From contig CAZKXX010000013.1 of assembly GCA_964556705.1 (NCBI GenBank), positions 1 through 54,826 of the forward strand: a stretch of 54,826 nt of DNA, written 5' to 3'. Both the position numbers and the translations under genes were made by a program. The stretch is from CAZKXX01 sp964556705. Its GTDB lineage: Bacteria; Acidobacteriota; Terriglobia; UBA7540. Positions 1 to 6,390 of this stretch are shown one piece after another. Below the pieces are notes generated by a model. It saw only the letters and a list, made by a program, of their open reading frames with translations, was not told the origin of the DNA and made no database searches. Each line of letters begins with the position of its first letter. Position 1 is the stretch's first letter.

Positions 1-66
1 CCGTCTTTCTTTTGTAACACCCGCTCTCGAATTCTGTCAACTCGCCCGCCGCCGCAGAGGGGAAGT

Positions 67-507
67 TCACCGCCGGGCTCCGTCGAGCGGGATTTCCTGG
101 AGTTCGGTCTCCTGCTGGCAGCACATGCAGATTCCCGGCTCGAGCGTCTCGATGTTGCAGAGCTCGCAGAAGTAGCGCACGCGGTGGAGCTTGCCGTCGC
201 GGACCGTCCAGAAATGGTTCACCTTGAGTCGGCCGTCCGCGAGAAGCTCACCTTCCACGCGCACCGCGCGGCCGTCGAGCCGTTCGTCGCTGAGCGTGCG
301 GAGCTGCCACGGCTCGCGCGCCGCGCCGAATTCGATGTCCTTTCCTTCCGAGCGCAGGACCACTTTTCCGCCGCCCTGGCGCACCAGCTTGCCTTCGAAA
401 ACGCGGTCCGCGGCGGCAAGCCAGCCGCCGCACGCGAGCGCGAGGACCAGCGCAAGCGCCGAGCCGCGCCTGCGGCCTTGCGAGAGAATAGGGATCAAAT
501 CCGTCAT
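67..507 (-). CDS. exported Cys-rich small protein, function unknown
   Basis: A 146-residue protein with a hydrophobic N-terminal segment (about residues 16-33) that reads as a signal peptide or anchor. It has a small beta-rich middle part and a C-terminal cysteine cluster of the form C-x2-C-x9-C-x-C-C. This cluster suggests a metal-binding knuckle (zinc or copper), but I do not recognise a characterised family. It is the last gene of a leftward three-gene operon, 40 bases after the neighbouring exported protein. An AAGGGT-like ribosome site precedes the ATG. The role is unknown; a periplasmic metal-binding or redox accessory protein is an inference only. Confidence 0.7.
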   Translation of the reverse strand: MTDLIPILSQGRRRGSALALVLALACGGWLAAADRVFEGKLVRQGGGKVVLRSEGKDIEFGAAREPWQLRTLSDERLDGRAVRVEGELLADGRLKVNHFWTVRDGKLHRVRYFCELCNIETLEPGICMCCQQETELQEIPLDGARR

Positions 508-547
508 TCGACCCTTGCGAAGCGGGCCGCGGGCGTCGCGCCGGCCG

Positions 548-1207
548 TTACTCTCCCGCCCAGACGCCCACCACCGTCAGCCCGAAGGTGAGCTCACCTT
601 CCGAACCGTTCGCCTTGAGCAGCAGGTTCCAGTTGTCGTGATGCCCCTTGACCATGGCCGGAGGGTTCCCGCCTTCGGCTTCGCTCAGCACCAGGAACGC
701 CGGGTGCGGCGCCCCCGCTGCCTTCTTGCCGAGGGCGACCAGGTCGTTGTACTTCAGGTTTTCCTCTGGCTTCGCATCTTCAGCGACAGGCCCGAGCACG
801 GCGGCGTCTCGCGTCTGATAGACGCCCATGTGCGCGCCGTCGGTCGGGATGAGGACGTATCGAAGTGTATAAAAGCCCGGCCGGAGCGGCTGCCCGCGGA
901 AGTCCGCGCGCTCGTTGGGGAAATGCACGAGTCCGAGAAATGTGCCCGGGGCGAGGGTGTCAAACATGACGGCCATCAGGCCGCTCGCGGCGCGCGTCGG
1001 GATCTCCTTGCGCAGCCAGATGTCGCACACCGTGCCTTCGCCGCCCGTGACGCGCAAGCCTTCGGAACTGACCGCGTCCTTGATCGCCTGCGGGACGTCG
1101 CCTTCCGGCGCGCCGATGGTCTCGACTTGATATTCCTGGCCGAAGGCCGCCGTCGTGAGGAGCAGAGCGGTCGCGAAAGCCAGCCCGAGCGTGAACCGTG
1201 GTTTCAT
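548..1207 (-). CDS. exported protein of unknown function
   Basis: A 219-residue protein starting at the ATG at 1207. I chose this start over an upstream ATG at 1243 because GAGGAGG lies 8 bases before it and the first 23 residues then form a clean signal peptide (MKPR, hydrophobic stretch, A-F-G-Q). The rest looks like a compact beta-rich domain with the phrase PGFYTLRY near the middle. I have a memory of similar uncharacterised secreted proteins in Acidobacteriota but cannot name a domain. It is the middle gene of the operon with the 1322 and 67 genes, all exported, so a shared envelope function is likely. Confidence 0.75.
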   Translation of the reverse strand: MKPRFTLGLAFATALLLTTAAFGQEYQVETIGAPEGDVPQAIKDAVSSEGLRVTGGEGTVCDIWLRKEIPTRAASGLMAVMFDTLAPGTFLGLVHFPNERADFRGQPLRPGFYTLRYVLIPTDGAHMGVYQTRDAAVLGPVAEDAKPEENLKYNDLVALGKKAAGAPHPAFLVLSEAEGGNPPAMVKGHHDNWNLLLKANGSEGELTFGLTVVGVWAGE

Positions 1208-1321
1208 GAGCAAACCTCCTCGCCAGTGAGATGCACAAAGCAAAAGACGGGAAGCCTCCCTCGCCGGCTCCCCGTCGGACGCATTGACCGAATTGAATTT
1301 GAGGCCCGAGGGCCGCCTTAG

Positions 1322-1984
1322 TTAGCGCGCGAACGTCGCCACGAAAGCGCTGCGCTTGTCCTTGCGCGTCCAGGCGGAATCGAGCCCCGTCCCGGCAAAG
1401 GAATCGAGCAGCGTAAACGCCGGCGTCACCTGGCTGACCTCGACCAGCGGCGGGTAAAAGACGAACTCGTTGCCGCACAGGTGGTCGTGGGCGCACAGCG
1501 CGCGCGTCTCGATGCGGGCCAGTTCGCCCGCGATGAGCCGGGCGCTGCCCGCTTCGGCGCTCGCTTCCAGGTCGATTGCCGCCGTCTCATACCGCACCAC
1601 GTCTTCGAGCAGCCGGCCCGCCATCGCCTTCGCAAAGCCTTCCAGCGCCCGGCGCTGCTCGGCGGAAGCGCGGCTGTCGAGGATCAGCACCGACTTCGCC
1701 GGGTACGGGTTGCCGTGCCGGTCGCCCAGCGTGTGCCGGGCCTTCACCACCGCAACCACGCTCAGCCCGGCCAGGTCCACTCCGTTCCAGTCGCCTTCCT
1801 GGACGCGCCAGGCGAGGATCGCTTCGTTGCCCACCAGGCCCATTTCGCCGTTCGCTACGCACGGACCCGTGTAAACGTCCGCGCTGCGAACTTCCAGGTA
1901 GTCGCCGCGAACCGCCGCCTCGCTCGGCAGAGCCACGGCCATCCAAACGAGTGCTGCCACACCCGCGGTCAGTAATCTCCGCAT
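1322..1984 (-). CDS. DUF1326-like exported protein
   Basis: A 220-residue protein with a signal peptide (about residues 1-23, ending S-E-A-A) and a body beginning GDYLEVRSADVYTGPC. I associate this motif with secreted DUF1326-type proteins. Cysteines occur at the conserved TGPC position and in a C-A-H-D-H-L-C segment near residue 170, which could bind a metal or form a disulfide. The start at 1984 has GGGAGGA about 7 bases upstream. It is the first gene of a leftward three-gene operon and sits behind a good sigma70-type promoter at 2034-2062. The function is not known and the domain name is from memory. Confidence 0.7.
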   Translation of the reverse strand: MRRLLTAGVAALVWMAVALPSEAAVRGDYLEVRSADVYTGPCVANGEMGLVGNEAILAWRVQEGDWNGVDLAGLSVVAVVKARHTLGDRHGNPYPAKSVLILDSRASAEQRRALEGFAKAMAGRLLEDVVRYETAAIDLEASAEAGSARLIAGELARIETRALCAHDHLCGNEFVFYPPLVEVSQVTPAFTLLDSFAGTGLDSAWTRKDKRSAFVATFAR

Positions 1985-2033
1985 CGCTCAATCCTCCCTC
2001 GTTGTCTGTCCTTGCAGACGCCCTGAGACCTCT

Positions 2034-2062
2034 ATTTTACCCCCCTGCCGGGATGATTTCAA
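2034..2062 (-). promoter_or_regulatory. sigma70-type promoter of the exported-protein operon
   Basis: On the minus strand TTGAAA (2062-2057) is followed by a 17-base spacer and TAAAAT (2039-2034). Both hexamers match consensus at 5 of 6 positions. The start codon at 1984 lies about 50 bases downstream. The -35 box overlaps the last codons of the gene at 2059-2628. Confidence 0.65.
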
Positions 2063-2628
2063 TGCGCTCGCGGAAGCCGCTTTTCGTCATGCCGGAAACC
2101 CACATCGAAGAGTTCCATGGAAACGCGCTCGCGGTCCGAGAGTTTCCGAGGGTGTTCAATTGCATTCTGGAACACGCGCTCGAATCGGTCTGGCGAGACA
2201 ATTCGCAAACCTGACGTGCTAAGTGACGCAAAGCGCGGTTGCGGTTCAGACTCGTACAGCATCAGACCATGAACGTCATTCAAGACCCGCTGGCCTGCCT
2301 GCTTTTCGAGCATGGCGAGCCCGTACGCGGTCAATGCCCCCTTAGGCGCCCGGTGGCCGAAATCTGCTCCGATGCAAAGCCGCACAAGTGACCGGAGGAG
2401 CGCATCGCTATACTTCGCTGCGGCACTCTTTGCCTCATCCTCCGACGCCCAGCCGTCGCTCTTCAGGACCCATTGGTCGGCATCTTTGATCGGCGCTTCC
2501 TTCTTCTGAGAGCAAAGGACAAGGCTGGGTGTATCTTCGCTGAATCTCCGTTCCCATTTGGGGGCATTAATGTTTAACGTGTCAGTGGGTGAGCGGAGGA
2601 AGCGAAGTCTGAAAGAGAACTTAGGCAT
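2059..2628 (-). CDS. hypothetical protein, possibly a truncated HEPN-type protein
   Basis: A 189-residue soluble protein that I cannot assign firmly. It has no signal peptide or membrane segment. The C-terminal third (phrases YESEPQPRF and LSDRERVSMELFDVGF) resembles the start of HEPN-like or Apea-like helical domains, in which an ELY/ELFxxSF helix is normally followed by further helices. Here the protein stops 11 residues after that point, so it may be truncated. It lies among other accessory genes (broken antitoxin, ATPase/TOPRIM pair) and base use looks less GC-rich than the surrounding host genes by eye. The start at 2628 has only a weak GAGAAA ribosome site. Confidence 0.5.
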   Translation of the reverse strand: MPKFSFRLRFLRSPTDTLNINAPKWERRFSEDTPSLVLCSQKKEAPIKDADQWVLKSDGWASEDEAKSAAAKYSDALLRSLVRLCIGADFGHRAPKGALTAYGLAMLEKQAGQRVLNDVHGLMLYESEPQPRFASLSTSGLRIVSPDRFERVFQNAIEHPRKLSDRERVSMELFDVGFRHDEKRLPRAH

Positions 2629-2726
2629 GATTTCTCACGAGGGTCCTGAGCACCGAAGCCATTCTATGACCCTTGAGCCATCGCTGTGGATGTTCCGGGT
2701 TGGCGCGCTGCGCGCTCTGTATGCGC

Positions 2727-2936
2727 CTACGCGAAGACGAGGCGGCGTTTGGGCTTGGGGATGGGGCGGCCGAGTTCACGCGCGGTTTCGATCCACTCGC
2801 GGATGACGACTTCGACGTTCGAAAGCGCTTCCTAGTGAGTCTGGCCGTCCGCCGCGCAGCCGGGCAGTTCAGGAACTTCAGCGATGAAGGCTTGGTCTTC
2901 CTCGCTCCAATAAATAATCACCTCATACTTCGGCAT
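2727..2936 (-). pseudogene. HicB-like antitoxin gene interrupted by an in-frame TAG
   Basis: From the ATG at 2936 (GGGGAGG 8-9 bases upstream) the frame reads MPKYEVIIYWSEEDQAF and continues to a P-E-L-P-G-C-A-A-D-G-Q-T-H segment typical of HicB-like antitoxins. It then meets TAG at 2832-2834. The same frame continues past it with E-A-L-S-N-V-E-V-V-I-R-E-W-I-E-T-A to a natural stop at 2727-2729, giving the usual length of about 69 residues. The TAG replaces a position that is often Glu in relatives (TYEEAL), so a single base change explains it. No HicA partner is visible next to it. Alternatives are a sequencing error or an expressed 34-residue N-terminal fragment. Confidence 0.8.
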
Positions 2937-3138
2937 CCGGATCGCCTCCCCGCTTGTACTTGAGTATAACAGCGCGGCCGTGTGAAAGGTCCTGCGCCTC
3001 GAGGCTGTACCCCCGGGAAGATTAGGGGCGCCGCGCCTCCTTCTTCCTGCCGGAGGGTCGGACTTAGCACGGACACTCACACTTTGATTGGCCTGTACAA
3101 TGGGGCGGGCAAACCCATGATAGTGGGAGAGAGAACCC

Positions 3139-3714
3139 CTAGCAGGCCATCACTTTGGCTCGGAACCGTTCAAAGTGTTGACACCGCGCGGCAATTCGGT
3201 CGATGTTCACAGCACGAGCGATTTCCTGATAGACCCGGGGGTCAGCAGGAAGGCCGACTCCTGAAAGGGCCTTCCGAAACAATTCCTTCGCGTCGCGGTG
3301 AGACTCGAGCTGAATTGTAGTTGGGGGAACTGCACGGCCCTTGCCACGACTAGTGGCAACCTGATTGATCGCTCTCTCATCCGCAAGAAGCCATGTTTCT
3401 ATCTCGCACTTGGTCGCGTGGAAATGGACCGGGAATCGGGGAGCGAACCTGCAACGTTCGAGCAGTTGGCCCATTCTCTCTTCCCAGACATCTGAATCTT
3501 CGCAATCTGAGTCACGGATAACCAATGCTTTTTCCACTCGGTGATCGGCGTGCCACTCAAAATGCTTAAGCCAGTTCACGAACTGCCTCATAAGCTTCAC
3601 ATCGTTGCCACACGGTTCGGCAAGTATGAAATCGACGTCATTCCGGATTTTCCGGATCAGCTCAGGATATGCAGCCGCATCACGATCGCCTTCGACAACG
3701 AGTCCCCAAATCAT
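3139..3714 (-). CDS. TOPRIM-domain protein (DUF4276-like), partner of the ATPase
   Basis: A 191-residue soluble protein starting at the ATG at 3714, which overlaps the stop of the upstream ATPase gene as ATGA, so the two are translationally coupled. The N-terminus IWGLVVEGDRD carries the conserved TOPRIM glutamate. About 55 residues later ALVIRDSDCEDSD supplies the D-x-D motif. Together these are the metal-binding residues of TOPRIM nucleases and primases, and they look intact. An ABC-type ATPase followed by a small TOPRIM protein is the layout of several anti-phage modules (OLD/Gabija-like, PARIS AriA/AriB). Here the TOPRIM part resembles DUF4276 rather than the AriB type. Nuclease activity against phage or plasmid DNA is inferred. 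Confidence 0.75.
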   Translation of the reverse strand: MIWGLVVEGDRDAAAYPELIRKIRNDVDFILAEPCGNDVKLMRQFVNWLKHFEWHADHRVEKALVIRDSDCEDSDVWEERMGQLLERCRFAPRFPVHFHATKCEIETWLLADERAINQVATSRGKGRAVPPTTIQLESHRDAKELFRKALSGVGLPADPRVYQEIARAVNIDRIAARCQHFERFRAKVMAC

Positions 3715-4883
3715 TTGTCTCCACCAAGAGCACCCGTGAACATGAGGTCTCCCAAGCCCAGTTCTTTGTTCTGGACTAGTCTCCGCAGATTCTCCTTGTC
3801 TGCTGGATGTAATGCATGCGTTTCGCCATTTCTCTTTTCGACCCAAATGATCTCGTCGAGCGTCAATTGGTCAAGCAAAAACGGTGACTGCGTACTGATG
3901 ATTACCTGAGAGAGCGGTGACTTAGAATCGCCAAGTTCTTGGCGTACCTGTCGAAATAGCGACACCAAGCTTTCCAGTAGCCGGGGATGAAGGTGGTTCT
4001 CAGGTTCCTCGATGCAGAACAAGGTTCCGCTAAGCTCTGGCGGAGAATAGATCAGAGATAAAAGCGCTACCAGTGCTAGCAGACCATCAGAAGCTTGCCA
4101 AACGGTCGTGGGCCGCTTCAGTCCTTTTTCCACGACCGCAAGGTGCACCTTTCCATCTGGTGAGGGGATCGTCTTAAGCTGAAGAACGTCGGGAAATAAG
4201 TCCCGTATCACTTCATTCAGACGCCCGAATGATTCCGGAGAATTTGTCTGGAGCCACATGAGCCAGGCCGAAAGGTTTTCGCCATGTGGACTCAGAACTT
4301 CACCCAATGCCATCAAACTTGGCTCCTTCATGACAGCCGGGACGAGGCTGTAGAAGCGCGACAACCTGAAATAGTCGTATAACTTGTAGCCTTCCCAGTT
4401 GCGGCTCGCGTACTGCATGGCCAAATGCCCTGAGACTACGCCCCCGACTTCGCTTCCGTCTGAATTGACCTGACTGACAGCCCCAGCGTTCCTTTTGATC
4501 AGTTCGCAGCTCGCAGACGCACGAAAAAGAGTCAGGGATTCCCTTTGTAAGGTTACAAAGTTTCCGGCACCGGCGAGCATTTCGATCAAATACCTGTACC
4601 TAGCCTCAGGCTGGCTTTCGTCGGAGAACTCAAGGCCAATTGAGATCAGTTTTTCATCGCCGCCCTTCCAGAGCACCTCGCCCACACCGCCCCTCTGCGC
4701 CAGCGCATACGCTACCCCATAAGCTCCTGGCTCAGGAAGGAAGGCCGCCCTAAGAAAGCGAAACACGTCAATGACATTACTCTTGCCCGCCATATTGGGA
4801 CCGACGAGGACGTTGAGAGGCCCTAAGTGGATATCACATCTATGTAGACTCTTAAAGTTTCGAACTTCTAGGCGAGTAATCAT
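3711..4883 (-). CDS. AAA/ABC-type ATPase of a putative defence pair
   Basis: A 390-residue ATPase of the AAA_21/OLD-like SMC-type group. The N-terminus ITRLEVRNFKSL leads into the Walker A motif GPNMAGKSN (about residues 29-37). Near the C-terminus follow a signature-like ASDGLLAL, the Walker B segment LFCIEEPENHLHP and a switch region ISTQSPFLLDQL. No membrane segment or transport partner is present, which fits a cytoplasmic SMC/RecF-like ATPase rather than a transporter. The gene overlaps the downstream TOPRIM gene by 4 bases. Such pairs usually act as sensor-ATPase plus effector. The region reads less GC-rich than the host genes around it, consistent with acquisition by transfer (by eye only). 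Confidence 0.85.
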   Translation of the reverse strand: MITRLEVRNFKSLHRCDIHLGPLNVLVGPNMAGKSNVIDVFRFLRAAFLPEPGAYGVAYALAQRGGVGEVLWKGGDEKLISIGLEFSDESQPEARYRYLIEMLAGAGNFVTLQRESLTLFRASASCELIKRNAGAVSQVNSDGSEVGGVVSGHLAMQYASRNWEGYKLYDYFRLSRFYSLVPAVMKEPSLMALGEVLSPHGENLSAWLMWLQTNSPESFGRLNEVIRDLFPDVLQLKTIPSPDGKVHLAVVEKGLKRPTTVWQASDGLLALVALLSLIYSPPELSGTLFCIEEPENHLHPRLLESLVSLFRQVRQELGDSKSPLSQVIISTQSPFLLDQLTLDEIIWVEKRNGETHALHPADKENLRRLVQNKELGLGDLMFTGALGGDK

Positions 4884-5123
4884 GACGCCTCGCGATCCGG
4901 TGAATAGTTGCAGGTGTGCAAGCCAGCAAAGCGGAATACTGCCTCATCGTGAGGGTCCGCATTCCGAGTCCAAACTTCTTAGCTTCATGTCGAGGCAACC
5001 GGGCGATGCTGCATCGTCTCCCTAAAGCCTCTTTCTCGACTCCAGCAACAATCATAGTCGTTGCATTAAGGGAAGACCAGTCTCCACTGTTTACATTCGA
5101 AGTGTGCTTCCATCCTGCTGGTG

Positions 5124-5156
5124 CGAAAAGTAGGGGGCACACCAGCGTGCGCCCCT
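5124..5156 (-). terminator. possible rho-independent terminator of the molybdoenzyme operon
   Basis: On the minus strand AGGGGCGCAC and GTGCCCCCT form a stem with one bulged base, followed by ACTTTTCG. The T run is short. It lies 27 bases after the stop of the 5183 gene. Apart from this hairpin, the stretch 4884-5182 holds only the upstream region of the ATPase; I see no convincing gene in it. Confidence 0.45.
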
Positions 5157-5182
5157 TAGAATCGAATCATCGTCGACCGGCC

Positions 5183-5401
5183 CTACACCGGGTCGTAACA
5201 GATGCGGCCGGGTTTGCACTCCTCGGGTGTGGCGACGGCGCCGTCGGGCCCGAGGATATTCTGCGTATGCACGCACCAGAAGTGGCCGCTCTTGCCGCTG
5301 GGGACGGTCGGGTCCGACTGCGCCTGGATATACATCTCCTTGGCGCGCAGGCAGCGGCACGGTGACGTTGCGATGCCGGCGTTCTGGGTAGGTTCAGGCA
5401 T
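5183..5401 (-). CDS. small conserved-looking protein of the molybdoenzyme operon
   Basis: A 72-residue protein with four cysteines spread along its length (C15, C17, C43 and a C-terminal CKPGRIC) and no membrane segment. An AAAGGAGGT ribosome site, embedded in the end of the FAD-subunit gene, lies at ideal distance from the ATG, and only two bases separate the genes. It is therefore very likely expressed with the three-subunit molybdoenzyme. The cysteines suggest a metal or redox role, perhaps as an electron acceptor or assembly factor. I do not recognise a family. Confidence 0.7.
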   Translation of the reverse strand: MPEPTQNAGIATSPCRCLRAKEMYIQAQSDPTVPSGKSGHFWCVHTQNILGPDGAVATPEECKPGRICYDPV

Positions 5402-5403
5402 GG

Positions 5404-6390
5404 CTACGCACCTCCTTTGGCCGCGGCGAGGACGGCGCGTTTGACGGCCACGCTCGCGAGCTTCACCTTGTAGGCGTTCATCGAAAGCGGGGTGGCTTTC
5501 GAGACCGCGGCCTTGCCGGCGTCAGCGGCGACGGTTTCGCTGAGAGATTTCCCCGCCAGCGCCTGCTCGGCTTCGGGCGCGGGCCACGGCACTGGAGCCA
5601 CGTGTCCGAGCACGACGCGCGCCGAGCTCACCGTGTTCCCGCTCATGTTGAGCACCACGGCCGCGGCCGCCAGCGGCCAGTCAAGCGCTTCCTTCTGCCG
5701 GACTTCATAGACGGCCATCTTCGCGCCGCCCGCGGGCGGCACGACGACTCCGGTGACGATTTCGTTCGGCTTCAGAGCGTACTCGCGCTCCGCTGCGGTT
5801 TTCGGCGTGACGTAGAATCTGGCCAGCTCGACCTCGCGCCCGCCCGAAGGCCCGTGAATCTGAACCTTCGCGCCGAGCGCAATCAGAATCGGTGCCAGGC
5901 TCGACGGGTTGACGAACGCCGCGGGCCCCTCGTTGCCGAGGATGGCGTGATAGCGGTTATCGCCTTCCTTCGCGAGCGACTTGCCCCCCTGCTGGGCGAG
6001 CAGTCCGTAGCCGTTGCGGTAATACCAGCAGCGCGGCCGCTGGCAGAGGTCGCCGCCCACGGTGCCCACGGAGCGGATCTGGAGGCTGTGGACGCCCTCG
6101 GCGGCCGCGACAATAGCCGGGTATTGCTTCCTGACCTCGGCGTTCGAAATCAGCTCGTCGAAAGTGACCAGAGCGCCGATGCGCACCCCGGAAGGAGTCG
6201 TATCAATGCCCTTCAGCTCCTGGATGCCGTTGAGGCTGACGAGGCGCCTGGGCGCGGCGGCACCGTCCTTGATGAGGCTCAGCAGGTCGGTCCCGCCCGC
6301 CAGCACTTCCGTGTCGCCCCACACCTTGCCGAGGAGCTTGACGGCTTCTTCTTTGCTTGAGGGACGTGCGTATTCGAATGGTGTGAGCAT
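5404..6390 (-). CDS. molybdoenzyme FAD-binding subunit (PaoB/XdhB-like)
   Basis: A 328-residue FAD subunit of a xanthine dehydrogenase-family oxidoreductase. It carries electrons between the iron-sulfur subunit and FAD. VLAGGTDLLSLIKDG (about residues 29-43) and RSVGTVGGDL (about 105-114) are FAD-binding motifs. After the second comes C-x3-C followed by W-Y-Y-R, the arrangement seen in PaoB/YagS-type subunits, which can carry an extra 4Fe-4S cluster. The start at 6390 has AAGGAGGAG upstream and overlaps the stop of the large-subunit gene as TGATG. A longer upstream start at 6510 was rejected because it lies inside that gene. The substrate is unknown; aldehydes are likely by analogy with PaoABC. 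Confidence 0.85.
   Translation of the reverse strand: MLTPFEYARPSSKEEAVKLLGKVWGDTEVLAGGTDLLSLIKDGAAAPRRLVSLNGIQELKGIDTTPSGVRIGALVTFDELISNAEVRKQYPAIVAAAEGVHSLQIRSVGTVGGDLCQRPRCWYYRNGYGLLAQQGGKSLAKEGDNRYHAILGNEGPAAFVNPSSLAPILIALGAKVQIHGPSGGREVELARFYVTPKTAAEREYALKPNEIVTGVVVPPAGGAKMAVYEVRQKEALDWPLAAAAVVLNMSGNTVSSARVVLGHVAPVPWPAPEAEQALAGKSLSETVAADAGKAAVSKATPLSMNAYKVKLASVAVKRAVLAAAKGGA

Noticed and set aside
4852..5142. 96-codon minus-strand frame before the ATPase
   Set aside because: It overlaps the start of the ATPase gene, has no ribosome site and shows no protein-like pattern.
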